A stretch of 39,063 nucleotides of DNA from a virus. Both the position numbers and the translations under genes were made by a program. The number at the start of each line of letters is the position of its first letter. The stretch's first letter is position 1. Positions 6,252-15,131 of this stretch are shown in pieces. The notes below the pieces were generated by a model. The model did no database searches. It was not told where the DNA came from and saw only the letters and a program-made list of their open reading frames with translations. The stretch is from IMG/VR virus record IMGVR_UViG_3300030329_005444, positions 1 to 39,063 of that record. One strand, given 5' to 3'.

Positions 6252-6590
6252 TTAACTAGGCTTTGGGTTATCGTCCTTAACTTTTTTAACAGCTTTAAAC
6301 CATTCGCCTGTTTTGTCGCCTTTTCCAGCTACCATATCGTGGTATAATAAATCAAATTGTTCGCCTAAAGCTGGATAACTTTCTTGTCTTGCTCTTATAT
6401 AGTTGTTATCTTGTTGATCTAATTTATAAGCAGCTAAGTCTTTAACAGCTTGGTCATACTCTGCATCTGTAAACTCACGCCTAACATTATTGACTTGAGC
6501 AAACATACCATCACCACCATTGGCTGTTTTCTTTGCATCAATCTCTGTCTGTGCTTCTGCTGTAAATTGTTCTAATGTTTTTAATGCCAT
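6252..6590 (-). CDS. XkdW-like phage tail-region protein
   Basis: 112 residues. The C-terminal half has RQESYPALGEQFDLLYHDM followed by a spacer and WFKAVKKVKDDNPKP, which matches the conserved R-x-x-YPxxxxQLDxLYHD...W...I..VK..xPK pattern of XkdW-type and related domains found at the end of tail-fibre modules. The first half is helical and charged. It follows the last appendage gene. A role in tail fibre assembly is likely, but its mechanism is not established. Confidence 0.65.
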   Translation of the reverse strand: MALKTLEQFTAEAQTEIDAKKTANGGDGMFAQVNNVRREFTDAEYDQAVKDLAAYKLDQQDNNYIRARQESYPALGEQFDLLYHDMVAGKGDKTGEWFKAVKKVKDDNPKPS

Positions 6591-6613
6591 ATCTCTCCTA
6601 TATTAACACACTT

Positions 6614-7126
6614 TTATTTCTTAAGTCCGTATAACTCTAAATTACCTGATGATATATTAGCACCACCAGTAAAGTAAAAACTTAATCCATCACTAGCTGA
6701 AGCCACTGTATGGACAAATCCTCCTGCACCCCCAAATCCTTGTGGTGTACTTACCCAAGTAACGTGTTCAAAAGTACCAAAACTATATTCACTTGCATTA
6801 GGAAAATTAAATAAATAAAAAGTAGCAAAGAATCCATCGCCTGTACTTTCAATAGTTGCATTAGTTACACCATCAGCATTTTGTGCCTCATTGTCTTGAA
6901 AACTTGCAGCAGTCGGCATATCTTGTCTTGCATTATCATACTCACTATCAGATTGTATTGAGCCACCTTTAGTAACTCTCCAACCAATAGTGTCATCTGA
7001 AGCTGGTACAATATTTTTAACCTGTACCATATAAACATTATAAGTACTATCAATACCTGTAATAGATAAAGTTGCATCTGAACCACTAGCTACTGCACTT
7101 CCAATATGTACTAAACTACCTGCCAT
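6614..7126 (-). CDS. Appendage protein, type A (second copy)
   Basis: 170 residues, beta-rich and Ser/Thr/Gly-rich with no signal peptide. It begins MAGSLVHIGSAVASGSDATL, has YNVYMVQVKN in the middle and ends with LELYGLKK. It is a paralog of the protein at 8292-8822: both start MAG-L-V, both have GG-VHTVA and both end in a strand with LY. It closes the second A/B/C cassette. It is probably a tail spike, fibre or tip component that contacts the host surface. TAATGG coupling joins it to its neighbour. Confidence 0.7.
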   Translation of the reverse strand: MAGSLVHIGSAVASGSDATLSITGIDSTYNVYMVQVKNIVPASDDTIGWRVTKGGSIQSDSEYDNARQDMPTAASFQDNEAQNADGVTNATIESTGDGFFATFYLFNFPNASEYSFGTFEHVTWVSTPQGFGGAGGFVHTVASASDGLSFYFTGGANISSGNLELYGLKK

Positions 7127-7650
7127 TATTTAACTCCATATACTGATATTATGCCCTCTGCTAAATTATCCCCACCACCTGTAATAAGTTGAACACCTGT
7201 AATACTATCAGTAGTTTTTAAAACAAATATAGACTTACTCCCTCTAAATTCAGAATTTAAAAATGAAGCACCCTGTACTGTCATAAATGTATAACTGCTA
7301 GATGAAAATGGATTAAAGAAATATACAACTGAACTAGATGTTAATGGGGATAAATCTGTTGCAGGTAAATAATCAAACATAGTATCTGCACCATCACTTG
7401 CTAAATCTTGAAATGATGTATGTGCTTTTAAAGTTAATTCTGCTCTGTCATAATTACTTGATGATATAACACTTCCACTACTATTAATTAATCTGCCGTC
7501 AATTCTACTTGCAGTACCACCTGCTAAACCAACTGCTTTTACTGTCATTTGATAAACATCATATTTTGCTGAAAAAACATCAGTTATAGAAATATTTGCA
7601 ACAGAACTTGATATAGTTTGAGATTTTATAAACTGTAAATTAGTAGCCAT
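7126..7650 (-). CDS. Appendage protein, type B (second copy)
   Basis: 174 residues, beta-rich. Shared marks with the 8822-9355 protein are TDVFS followed by YDVYQ, INSSGSVISSSNYDRA, a YTF strand, and SITGVQL with a glycine turn and an SVYGVK end. The family is not named by me, but the short jelly-roll-like units resemble receptor-binding pieces of phage tails. It overlaps both neighbours by one base. Confidence 0.7.
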   Translation of the reverse strand: MATNLQFIKSQTISSSVANISITDVFSAKYDVYQMTVKAVGLAGGTASRIDGRLINSSGSVISSSNYDRAELTLKAHTSFQDLASDGADTMFDYLPATDLSPLTSSSVVYFFNPFSSSSYTFMTVQGASFLNSEFRGSKSIFVLKTTDSITGVQLITGGGDNLAEGIISVYGVK

Positions 7651-8291
7651 TATGAATACCTTATTCCGTAGAGGGATATTGTTGCACTTGTAACACCAGT
7701 TACACCTGTACCTTCTCCAAACCTAATTGCTTGTATTGCTTCTGCGTGATCATAAACTTGACTACCAAACTCCATAGCAGGTGCATCTGTATTATCTACA
7801 AAAACCATATGGCTAGTTGAAAAAGTATATTTTGCACTATCTCCTGCATTATATAAATACATATAACCATTACCTAAAGAATGTGCTGCCGCATCTATAT
7901 CTCCACATAACCTAGCACTATCTTGACCTGTACTTTTTCTTTCTGCAAAACTTCCATCTGATATACCTCTTTGATTTGCAAACTGATAACCTGTTTCATA
8001 ACTACTAGCACTATCATTTGACAACCTGTAACCCAATTCTGTTTGGGTAGTTAAATGCACATCAGTAAAAGTAAAGAAATGAACATTATAAGTATTTTCT
8101 TGTAAAGCAGTAAAATCAGCAGTAGCACTACTAACACTTTGTGTTTGTATAAACTCTAATGTACCTACACCAGACCATTTGTTTTCTGCAATTAAATCAT
8201 TTATATCTGCAGGATCAAACACACCATTATTAGAATCATAAGCCTGTGTTGGTCCTGTGTCTGCTATATATCCGTATGTATTACTACTCAT
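7650..8291 (-). CDS. Appendage protein, type C (second copy)
   Basis: 213 residues. An N-terminal adaptor-like segment (MSSNTYGYIADTGPTQAY, then NNGVFDPADINDLIAENKW) precedes a unit related to types A and B (QTQSVSSATADF, YNVHFFTFTD, YRLSNDSASSYETGYQFAN, end SATISLYGIRYS). The TYGYIADT...GVF...DI start is a common opening in marine phage tail proteins. It likely attaches the A and B subunits to the tail. Its paralog is the 9352-9972 gene. Confidence 0.7.
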   Translation of the reverse strand: MSSNTYGYIADTGPTQAYDSNNGVFDPADINDLIAENKWSGVGTLEFIQTQSVSSATADFTALQENTYNVHFFTFTDVHLTTQTELGYRLSNDSASSYETGYQFANQRGISDGSFAERKSTGQDSARLCGDIDAAAHSLGNGYMYLYNAGDSAKYTFSTSHMVFVDNTDAPAMEFGSQVYDHAEAIQAIRFGEGTGVTGVTSATISLYGIRYS

Positions 8292-8822
8292 TTATATCAC
8301 CTTGTATAATGTAAAAGTTCCACTTGCTATTGTGCTTGAACTCATAACAAAATGTATTTCTGAATTACTTTGTGCAACTGTGTGAACACCACCACCTTGA
8401 TGACCATATAAAGCAGTTATATAAAGCATTGTTGCTTCCTCTTGTGTAATATAACTATACTCTGAATCATTATTCCAATTGTATAAATAATAAATTGCAT
8501 TAGCATTACTTCCAGGAGTAGCCCCACCACTACCACTTTGGTCAAGGTTGTTTAAAGCAAACCATTGTGTTTGGTCAGTGTTTGATTGATTAATAAAACT
8601 TCCTGCTGCATATAAAGTTTTATCTGCGTAATCATAATTTGTTGTGTCATCAGCAGTTCCACTATTTCCAACTCTTACATAACAAGTAGTATTATCAGTT
8701 GTTACAAATAAATCATTAACTGTAACCATATAAACATCATCAGTTGTTATTCCACTTAGATATAAAGATGATGTGGCACTTGTTATTGTTTGTGAATGTA
8801 CTTGTACTAATTGACCTGCCAT
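8292..8822 (-). CDS. Appendage protein, type A (first copy)
   Basis: 176 residues, beta-rich. It starts MAGQLVQVHSQTITSATSSL, has DVYMVTVND and an Asn/Trp-rich centre, and ends SGTFTLYKVI. It is clearly related to the 6614-7126 protein and more weakly to types B and C. The two copies have diverged widely outside short motifs, as expected for surface-exposed receptor-binding proteins under diversifying selection. It is coupled to its neighbours by overlapping or abutting codons. Confidence 0.7.
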   Translation of the reverse strand: MAGQLVQVHSQTITSATSSLYLSGITTDDVYMVTVNDLFVTTDNTTCYVRVGNSGTADDTTNYDYADKTLYAAGSFINQSNTDQTQWFALNNLDQSGSGGATPGSNANAIYYLYNWNNDSEYSYITQEEATMLYITALYGHQGGGVHTVAQSNSEIHFVMSSSTIASGTFTLYKVI

Positions 8823-9355
8823 TAGCTATCAACTCTCAATCCATAAATCTTTACTGTTCCCCCACCAAAATTATCAGAGCTTTCACCATTGTATAAATGG
8901 ATACCAGTAATAGAAGCAGTTTGTTTTAAAACCCTTATTGTTTTCGTTCCATAACCACCTGTACTTCCATACATACCTAGACTTTGATTTATTCCAAAAG
9001 TATAAGATGATGTATTTGTTGGATTAAAAACATACTCTACTGCACCACCACCATTGTTGCCCATAGTTAAATTAAAATAACCACCATAATCAATATTGTT
9101 TCTTGAACTTGGTAAGTTGTCTGAATTAGTACTGTGAGTTCTCATTACTAATGAAGCAGTATCATAATTACCTGCACTAATTATTGAACCTGAAGAATTT
9201 ATATATCTCATATAAATATCTTTGTCAGCATTATGAATATGTGCAGTTGAAACTATTTTATAAATGTCAAAATCTGAACTAAATACATCAGTTATATTTA
9301 CTGTTGCTACACCACTTGATACTGTAGTTTCATTAAGTAATCTTAGGTTACTCAT
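8822..9355 (-). CDS. Appendage protein, type B (first copy)
   Basis: 177 residues. Motifs shared with the 7126-7650 protein are TDVFSSDFDIYK, INSSGSIISAGNYDTA, YTFG and SITGIHLYNG with a final KIYGLR. It has no membrane or signal segment. Its ATG overlaps the stop of the upstream type C gene (ATGA). It is a probable tail tip or fibre subunit. Confidence 0.7.
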   Translation of the reverse strand: MSNLRLLNETTVSSGVATVNITDVFSSDFDIYKIVSTAHIHNADKDIYMRYINSSGSIISAGNYDTASLVMRTHSTNSDNLPSSRNNIDYGGYFNLTMGNNGGGAVEYVFNPTNTSSYTFGINQSLGMYGSTGGYGTKTIRVLKQTASITGIHLYNGESSDNFGGGTVKIYGLRVDS

Positions 9356-9972
9356 AGTTCTTTTATCCCATAAAGTTTCATTGTTGCTGATGTAAGGTTG
9401 CCTGAACTAGCTTGTATAGTAAATGCATTATGTACTTCAGCAGTTGGTAATAAACCAACACCAAAAGAAGTCCTTGTATCTGGACTATAATCACCCATTA
9501 CGTGATAGGTTGCAAAACTATATTTTGAACTGTTTACCAAGTCATATAAATAAAAATATCCATTTGCTGATACACTTGATGTAGTATCAGATAATAAATT
9601 AGTATTTATTTGTGCGTGATTTGTGTTATTTGAACCAGCAGCGGACCCTCCTGTAGTAAGTCTAAAATTTGCATATTCATACCCTGTTGAGATAAAACTA
9701 GAGCCATTATCATTTGAAAATCTTAATCTTGCTTGTGAAGTAGCTGATGTTTTTATATTATTAACTTGCAAAAAATATACCTCATAAGGATTATCAGCTA
9801 AATTTATAAAATCAACACTTGAAACTGCACTTGATACAGTTTGAGTTTCAATATGCTCTAAGCTACCACCAAGCTCACCTACATTCTGTAATGCTAAGGC
9901 TTCTTCTACAGAGAATACTCCACTGTTTTTTAATTGTTGATTCGGTGTTGTTCCTAAATAACCATAAGGCAT
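9352..9972 (-). CDS. Appendage protein, type C (first copy)
   Basis: 206 residues. It opens MPYGYLGTTPNQQLKNSGVF, similar to the TYGYIADT...NNGVF start of the second copy, then has IETQTVSSAVSSVDF, YEVYFLQVNN, LRFSNDNGSSF and STGYEYAN, ending in MKLYGIKEL. It is the first gene of the six-gene appendage series and has a clean ribosome site (TAAGGAGT). It probably anchors the appendage through its N-terminal segment. Confidence 0.7.
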   Translation of the reverse strand: MPYGYLGTTPNQQLKNSGVFSVEEALALQNVGELGGSLEHIETQTVSSAVSSVDFINLADNPYEVYFLQVNNIKTSATSQARLRFSNDNGSSFISTGYEYANFRLTTGGSAAGSNNTNHAQINTNLLSDTTSSVSANGYFYLYDLVNSSKYSFATYHVMGDYSPDTRTSFGVGLLPTAEVHNAFTIQASSGNLTSATMKLYGIKEL

Positions 9973-9982
9973 TATTTACTCC

Positions 9983-10324
9983 TTATGTTATTTCAAGCCA
10001 ACTTACAAATATTTCTATATCACTTGCCGCTGAAGCCAATGCTTGGATCTTATCCCCACTCAATAGAACCAATTTAGAAGTACCAGCTAACTCTATTGAT
10101 GAGTCCGCAGGAACTGTCATAGTCTTGGCTATATATGCAGTAGGTGAACCACTATCATCAACCACTTGAACATCAATGGTAGCATCATTAGCCCCATCCA
10201 CATTAGTAGCTCTTAGTGTGAGAACTATTGTTTCACAACCAGAGGCTACTGTACCCGAAGCAGGAACACATAAAGTATTAGATGTCCCTACGGCTATATG
10301 GTGTGATTTAAAAGCGTTTGGCAT
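9983..10324 (-). CDS. Small beta-sandwich virion protein
   Basis: 113 residues, almost wholly beta-strand in pattern: HHIAVGTSNTLCVPASGTV, a core strand ETIVLTLRATN, IDVQVVDDSG, then DKIQALASAASDIEIFVSWLEI. Small proteins of this pattern are frequent in marine phage tail and fibre regions. A decoration or tail accessory role is likely but unproven. The ribosome site TAAGGAGG is strong, which implies many copies. Confidence 0.6.
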   Translation of the reverse strand: MPNAFKSHHIAVGTSNTLCVPASGTVASGCETIVLTLRATNVDGANDATIDVQVVDDSGSPTAYIAKTMTVPADSSIELAGTSKLVLLSGDKIQALASAASDIEIFVSWLEIT

Positions 10325-10333
10325 ATTTCCTCC

Positions 10334-10996
10334 TTATCCTAATGCGATTATCAGACCTATGTCTGCGTAACCTTTTCCTTCTACAAATGCCTTAACAGAT
10401 TGCTGAGAAGGCGGTCTAGTAGCACTATTCGTTGCCATGTCATCTTCATCAATCAAAGTTAAATGTGTTCCAAGAGCTGCATGGGTATCCACATAAGCTT
10501 TTGTTGACTGCTGGGAAGGCGGTCTTGTTGCTGAATCTGTAGACATATTGTCTTCGTCAATTAAAGTTAAGTGTGTACTAAGAGCTGCGTGAGTATCCAC
10601 ATAAGCTTTTGTTGATTGTTGTGAGGGTGGTCTTGTAGCAGAATCAGTAGACATATCATCTTCATCTATAAGACTTAGAGGCCCTACATAAGTTTTGACT
10701 TGAGAAAGATTAATATATTTCTCAGTTCCTCCATCTGATATAGCTAATTTATCTGTATCAGCTAATGTAACACTGGTACCGTCAGTCATTCCATCTATGT
10801 TAAGAACTTCAGCAGCACCCCATTCAATAGCGTTAGCTGCAGAGTTAGTCCTTAATATTTGACCTGCAGAACCTACAGCTGCTAAGCCAGTTCCTCCGTG
10901 TGTAATTGGAACTGTATCTCCTGATACAAATTCTGATAAACCATCAGCATCTCCTGCTGAGTCAAACGTTGCCTTTACTGGTACCTTATCTGCCAT
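10334..10996 (-). CDS. Tail fibre-like protein with three 36-residue repeats
   Basis: 220 residues. The first part contains VPITHGGTGLAAVGSAGQIL, the GGTG/GQ-L pattern typical of phage tail fibre shafts. From residue 109 a 36-residue unit (LIDEDDMSTDSATRPPSQQS then TKAYVDTHAALSTHLT) occurs twice in full and once partly, ending at about residue 210. The SxxRPPSQQSxKAYVD motif is a recurring trimeric fibre element. It probably forms the stalk that carries the A/B/C appendage proteins encoded next. Confidence 0.8.
   Translation of the reverse strand: MADKVPVKATFDSAGDADGLSEFVSGDTVPITHGGTGLAAVGSAGQILRTNSAANAIEWGAAEVLNIDGMTDGTSVTLADTDKLAISDGGTEKYINLSQVKTYVGPLSLIDEDDMSTDSATRPPSQQSTKAYVDTHAALSTHLTLIDEDNMSTDSATRPPSQQSTKAYVDTHAALGTHLTLIDEDDMATNSATRPPSQQSVKAFVEGKGYADIGLIIALG
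10367..10672 (-). repeat. 108-bp tandem repeat within fibre gene
   Basis: Two full 108-bp units (10565-10672 and 10457-10564) and a partial third (10367-10456), each encoding one 36-residue fibre repeat. The copies differ mainly at third codon positions, so the repeat is old enough to have diverged but is kept at protein level. Confidence 0.8.
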
Positions 10997-11196
10997 TAAC
11001 TAATCCTTAATTTTATATTACTGCTTGAACTATCTGTCTTACTAAATTGTAGTTTAGCCATATTATCTTCTGTTATCAAAGGTATGTCACTTCTTGTTCC
11101 TGCTGCTTTTATAAAAGAAAGAGATCTAGAAACGTCAAACCTAACCTCTCTTGCAGGTCTTAAATCGAAAAAATCACTTATTGTTTGATATGCCAT
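10996..11196 (-). CDS. Small hypothetical virion-region protein
   Basis: 66 residues, starting MAYQTISDFFDLRPAREVRF and ending NIKLRIS. It has no membrane segment or known motif. Its ATG overlaps the stop of the upstream tail gene (TAATG), and the fibre gene follows directly, so it is a real member of the operon. Its position suggests a linker or chaperone between tail and fibre. Confidence 0.6.
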   Translation of the reverse strand: MAYQTISDFFDLRPAREVRFDVSRSLSFIKAAGTRSDIPLITEDNMAKLQFSKTDSSSSNIKLRIS

Positions 11197-13079
11197 TACT
11201 CTACTTCTCTAACTTTAATATTAGCAACTCCTTGGCCCGCTGATGTTAAATTGATATTATATTCTCTAATCATTACATCGTGTTCATCGTAGGAACCAGC
11301 TGATGGAGTTTCATATCCATTATTAAATTGAATAATATTTTCATTTGTAGCTTCTGCTTTTATGTAGTCTATAAGCTGTGCTCCAGTAAAAGCTCTACCT
11401 TGAGCTTGAGCATCTTCATCAGATATATCTAGTAACATATCCCATTCTCTTACATATTCTGTAGGAGTACATCTTACTTGTACTGATCTAACAACAGGTG
11501 TTGTAGTAGCATCGCTTGTTGTTAATTTAATTTTTAATTGTAAGTTTTTAAATTTCACAGATGAACTATCGGTTGATATTTTAAATGTAGTTCCTGTACC
11601 GCTATCAGTATCATATGTTCCTGCTGATGTCCAAGTTCCGTCCTGGTCATCTTGGTAATAAACCTGTACAGCTGTATTTGCTGGTAATGGTTCAGTAGAT
11701 AATCTAATAGACATTAAAGTTTTTTCTTCACCTATATCAAAATCGTGTACTGCAGTAATTAACTCTCCAGAAGTTGCGTATGTTGAAGCAGTTCTGTAAG
11801 TCTGAGTGCTAGCAGATCCTTTATTTTCAGATACAAATGTTCTTCCTAAAAAGTCAACAACAGAGTTTGGATCTCTTACTGCTGAAAATTCTGGGCCACC
11901 AAAGATTGCACCAGTTAACAAGTCTATTGTAAATAATGTCCAATAGTTAGATGCTGAACCTGTTGGTGCTAAAAAGAAAGTTCTATCCATACGAGAAGCA
12001 TCTGTACTTGTTATTAGTTTTGCATCTGTAAATGTTGCATCTTGTCTAATCAATCCAAATGATCCAAGTTCAGTTCCTTTAACATAATAAATAGTTCTTT
12101 TATCTACACCTGTAGTAGTAGAAGTACCTGCTAAAAGTAAAACACCTGAAGCATACCAAATACAATCTACAGAAAAACCAGGGAACCTTCCTACCTCTGT
12201 ACCAAAAGCTTCACCAAGAGCTGAAGCTGGTGTAATTCTATATAAAATACTTTCTCCAGCTTTAGTTCTAACACACACAAACAATTCATTATCTCCTCTA
12301 CAGACAATACCTTGATTGCTTCCTGCGTCTAAGTTTCCTTCATATGCAACAAAAATTTCAGTTGGGGATACTGTAGGTGTAGCTGTTGTTGAATATTCAA
12401 CTACTGAAATTTTTGTTCCATCTAAATGAACAACAAATATTTTATTTCCAATTTTAACTAAAGGTCTACCAAATTTTACCTGACTATCAGCATCTACCCA
12501 TTTAGTTGTATCAGCCATATCGTTTGTATAAGTTGCGTGAGGTTCGTATCTATAAATATCATTCAAACTTCCTATCGGCATATAGATATGTTTTCCATCT
12601 CCATCTCCTCTAACACCAAAATAATCTGAGTCTGATATAGTTCCTGCATCTTGTTCGTCCCAAGTTGTATTAGCAAGGTTCCCAGAATAAGTTCCAATAG
12701 TATCGTCTGAAGAAGAAAAATGAAAAAGTTTATCTGATGCCTTTACTAAAGTACCTGTTCTATTTATACCTGCAGCTTCTACAGCATTAGCTAATCTGAT
12801 ACTTCCTGGCGTATGTAATGCATCTATGTTGTAACTTAGATCGTATTCATTACCAGTTTCATTATCAAACTTTTTAGTACCTTCACCACCAGACCAATCG
12901 GTCATTTCCCATACAGCAGTATCAGGTCTTAAATCATATTTTGGATCAGAGGATTGTACTACTTGAGCGTTAGATATATTTAGCGGAACCAGACGAGCGC
13001 TATAATGTTGGTCGTCAGAATTAGTAGCAAGACGATACTTGTAGCTTCCAAGTTTGACATGGAAATATCCATCAATCAC
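11196..13079 (-). CDS. Large tail protein, beta-propeller-like
   Basis: 627 residues from GTG 13079 (an ATTGATGG context; GTGATTGA overlaps the upstream stop). Repeated blocks of about 40-60 residues with short beta strands (for example KLFHFSSSDDTIGTYSG, KIFVVHLDGTKISVVEY, ELFVCVRTKAGESILYRI, GVLLLAGTS) suggest a propeller. A beta-sandwich follows (SIRLSTEPLPANTAVQVYY, then LQLKIKLTT) and an alpha/beta end with TGAQLIDYIKAE. This type of protein is common as a tail tube, nozzle or minor tail component in short-tailed phages. The exact role is inferred from its place after the adaptor gene. Confidence 0.65.
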   Translation of the reverse strand: MIDGYFHVKLGSYKYRLATNSDDQHYSARLVPLNISNAQVVQSSDPKYDLRPDTAVWEMTDWSGGEGTKKFDNETGNEYDLSYNIDALHTPGSIRLANAVEAAGINRTGTLVKASDKLFHFSSSDDTIGTYSGNLANTTWDEQDAGTISDSDYFGVRGDGDGKHIYMPIGSLNDIYRYEPHATYTNDMADTTKWVDADSQVKFGRPLVKIGNKIFVVHLDGTKISVVEYSTTATPTVSPTEIFVAYEGNLDAGSNQGIVCRGDNELFVCVRTKAGESILYRITPASALGEAFGTEVGRFPGFSVDCIWYASGVLLLAGTSTTTGVDKRTIYYVKGTELGSFGLIRQDATFTDAKLITSTDASRMDRTFFLAPTGSASNYWTLFTIDLLTGAIFGGPEFSAVRDPNSVVDFLGRTFVSENKGSASTQTYRTASTYATSGELITAVHDFDIGEEKTLMSIRLSTEPLPANTAVQVYYQDDQDGTWTSAGTYDTDSGTGTTFKISTDSSSVKFKNLQLKIKLTTSDATTTPVVRSVQVRCTPTEYVREWDMLLDISDEDAQAQGRAFTGAQLIDYIKAEATNENIIQFNNGYETPSAGSYDEHDVMIREYNINLTSAGQGVANIKVREVE

Positions 13080-13971
13080 GATATGTTCTTTGTTTTCTGG
13101 TTTGACGACTTGTTAGTATGAACCTCTCCTCTTCTTTAAGTCGCATATTCTCTTCTTTTCTAGCTCTTAAATATTCTGATAAGAACCAGTTAGAATCTCT
13201 TACTTCCTGTCCTGGCTGAGTTACTTGTCTTGTGTCCCTAGTGTCATTTGTAGATGGAGGAACTGTAGCTCCCATCATCTTAAACACAGCACCTAAGACA
13301 ACTAATTCAACTTGTCTATCTAATAAGTCTGTTGTTGCTGCAATTTCTTTTTTGAAAGTATAGTAAAAAGTTCCTCCGTGATTTAACTCACCATAATCCC
13401 ACATTGTTATACCTATACCATTAGCGAAACCTGATGAGTGCATATGCTTATTCATCTTCCAAGTATTAATAACCCAAGGTTCGTCATTACCTATAGACCC
13501 AGAACGAGGATAATAAACAGATAGGATTTCTTTGAGGCCTGTATCATTTGTTGTGTAATACCAACTATCTTTATTTGCAGTACCACTTCCTGTATTAAAA
13601 ATATAAACTTCTGGATATAGTTCATCAATAATTGATCCAACTGCATTATCTATTTGTGCATAAGTGAATCTTGGATTTTTCTCTATAGCTGTTAAGTCAG
13701 TAACCGTTGCAGCTGTAGTTCCATTCCAAGCTCTAGCTACAGTAAATCTATTATTATCTGTAGAAACATTTTTAATATAAGCTTGTTCACCTGTATTAAA
13801 CTCTACAATATCTCCAACTCCCCAGCTAGAAATATTTGATACAGTTATAACTGTATCTGTTGCTGAAACGTTTCCGTCTTGATTTAAGAAATCGGTAAAA
13901 GGTCTTTTGAGGTAATCAGATCCATAAAGATAATCCTTAACACGTTGTCTTACAACAGCTGCTGAGGCCAT
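13072..13971 (-). CDS. Probable head-tail adaptor protein
   Basis: 299 residues. An N-terminal helix (VRQRVKDYLYGSD) is followed by a small beta domain (TDTVITVSNISSWGVGDIVEF and TVARAWNGTTAATV), then helical parts around IDNAVGSIIDELYPEV, a beta-rich middle, a helix RQVELVVLGAVFKMMG and a charged C-terminal helix (RARKEENMRLKEEER). Helical adaptors of this kind join the portal to the tail. It lies between the capsid group and the large tail protein, as expected. Homology to a named family is not certain. Confidence 0.55.
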   Translation of the reverse strand: MASAAVVRQRVKDYLYGSDYLKRPFTDFLNQDGNVSATDTVITVSNISSWGVGDIVEFNTGEQAYIKNVSTDNNRFTVARAWNGTTAATVTDLTAIEKNPRFTYAQIDNAVGSIIDELYPEVYIFNTGSGTANKDSWYYTTNDTGLKEILSVYYPRSGSIGNDEPWVINTWKMNKHMHSSGFANGIGITMWDYGELNHGGTFYYTFKKEIAATTDLLDRQVELVVLGAVFKMMGATVPPSTNDTRDTRQVTQPGQEVRDSNWFLSEYLRARKEENMRLKEEERFILTSRQTRKQRTYRD

Positions 13972-14534
13972 TATTTACCCTTCTTCTTTGAAGAGTCTAC
14001 TATGTTAGCTCTACGCTTAACCATCTCTACTATCCAATCGTATACCCCTTGTGCAGTTGCCGTCCTTATCCTCGGACCAAGCTTATCTTGACCGCACCAA
14101 TCCACACATCCAACTTTACTTTTCAGTGAGCATGCACAACCAGGTATTCCGTCTCTCAAGGGATTGGGCCTTGTCATATTGCTTGCATTCTTAACATAGT
14201 CTTGAAATAGACGAGTTGCAAGTATATGGATAACTTTTCCTTTATCTGTCTTAGGAACATTTTTTATTACAGGAGGTTGTTCTAGAACCTTCTTGTAAAT
14301 TTCCATTTCAGCTAATTCCTCAGCTTTAGTTAAAGGCGCGTCAGCATCTAGTAACTGTGTTACTTCACCAGACGCATCTCTATGAACTCGGACTTTCTTC
14401 TGGAACATACCATCACCTAGATCTTCTTCACCTAAATCGGAAGCTCTAGGTTTCAGGTGCTTATCTAAACCGAAGGAATCCTCCATCAATTTAGATGCGT
14501 CTTTTAATTCTTTCTTTTTCTTTTTCTTAGACAC
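13971..14534 (-). CDS. Hypothetical basic protein with a four-Cys cluster
   Basis: 187 residues from GTG 14534; the GTGTCTAA overlap joins it to the upstream gene. It has a lysine run at the start (SKKKKKKEL), a charged middle and a compact C-terminal part with Cys133, Cys135, Cys143 and Cys147 (CACSLKSKVGCVDWC), a plausible zinc site, followed by a helix VYDWIVEMVKRR and a basic tail. I do not recognise the family. It may bind DNA or help head completion. Confidence 0.6.
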   Translation of the reverse strand: MSKKKKKKELKDASKLMEDSFGLDKHLKPRASDLGEEDLGDGMFQKKVRVHRDASGEVTQLLDADAPLTKAEELAEMEIYKKVLEQPPVIKNVPKTDKGKVIHILATRLFQDYVKNASNMTRPNPLRDGIPGCACSLKSKVGCVDWCGQDKLGPRIRTATAQGVYDWIVEMVKRRANIVDSSKKKGK

Positions 14535-15057
14535 CGCTCATAGTCTTGCTAGTTGTTGCGTTTTGTCCAAACTTGCCAGACTCTCCTTGATTTCTATGTC
14601 TTATTTTAGCTTCATATTCTGCATCATACTCTGACCAATCATCCCAAAGTGTTGAGAACATAGGTGTACCGTCTGCTTCTACACAGAAGATAAATCCTTT
14701 TCTCTCATACTTTTTAAGACCTATTTGGTCTTCAGGAGCACCTGCTACACCATTGTTAACAGTTGCTTCCCAAGGTAGTTGCACTACGTTTCCTGTAATT
14801 ATTCCATCAGGATCTACTTGCAAAGCTTTCATAACCTTCATATTCTTCCAAGGTACTTTTCTTCCATCTGCATATCTACCTTGTGCGGTAAATTTCAATT
14901 CAACTTTTTTAAACTTTCTAGTTTTAACATACTCTGGTTTAGGTTCACTATTCTCAACACCAGGTTGTTCAAAAGCTTCATTTACATCTGGAGTACTAGG
15001 GTCATCTTTTTGAAATGTCCCATCGTCTTTTCTAGCTCTTTTTTTACTTTCTGCCAT
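14527..15057 (-). CDS. Hypothetical protein downstream of capsid
   Basis: 176 residues from the ATG at 15057, chosen because AGGAGAAGAA stands directly before it; an upstream in-frame start at 15099 lies in the hairpin. The N-terminus is basic and disordered (SKKRARKDDGTFQKDD). The centre has beta strands (KKVELKFTAQG, GIITGNVVQLPWEAT, KGFIFCVEADG) and the end is charged. It may be a head decoration or completion protein by position. No family is recognised. Confidence 0.6.
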   Translation of the reverse strand: MAESKKRARKDDGTFQKDDPSTPDVNEAFEQPGVENSEPKPEYVKTRKFKKVELKFTAQGRYADGRKVPWKNMKVMKALQVDPDGIITGNVVQLPWEATVNNGVAGAPEDQIGLKKYERKGFIFCVEADGTPMFSTLWDDWSEYDAEYEAKIRHRNQGESGKFGQNATTSKTMSGV

Positions 15058-15074
15058 TTCTTCTCCTCTGCCGT

Positions 15075-15094
15075 GTGTGTTGGTAGGAACACAC
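15075..15094 (-). promoter_or_regulatory. Intergenic hairpin after the capsid gene
   Basis: GTGTGTT and AACACAC pair over a 6-base loop, 7 bp. It lies between the major capsid stop and the next start, without a T-run. Weak hairpins here in phages often lower or process the downstream message so that capsid protein is made in excess. That role is inferred. Confidence 0.4.
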
Positions 15095-15131
15095 GACAAT
15101 AAATCTTTCTGCCTACCCAGACTTTACGCTT

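Noticed and set aside
10367-10672. Possible CRISPR-like array
   Set aside because: The repeats are adjacent, 108 bp, without spacers, and encode 36-residue fibre repeats in frame.
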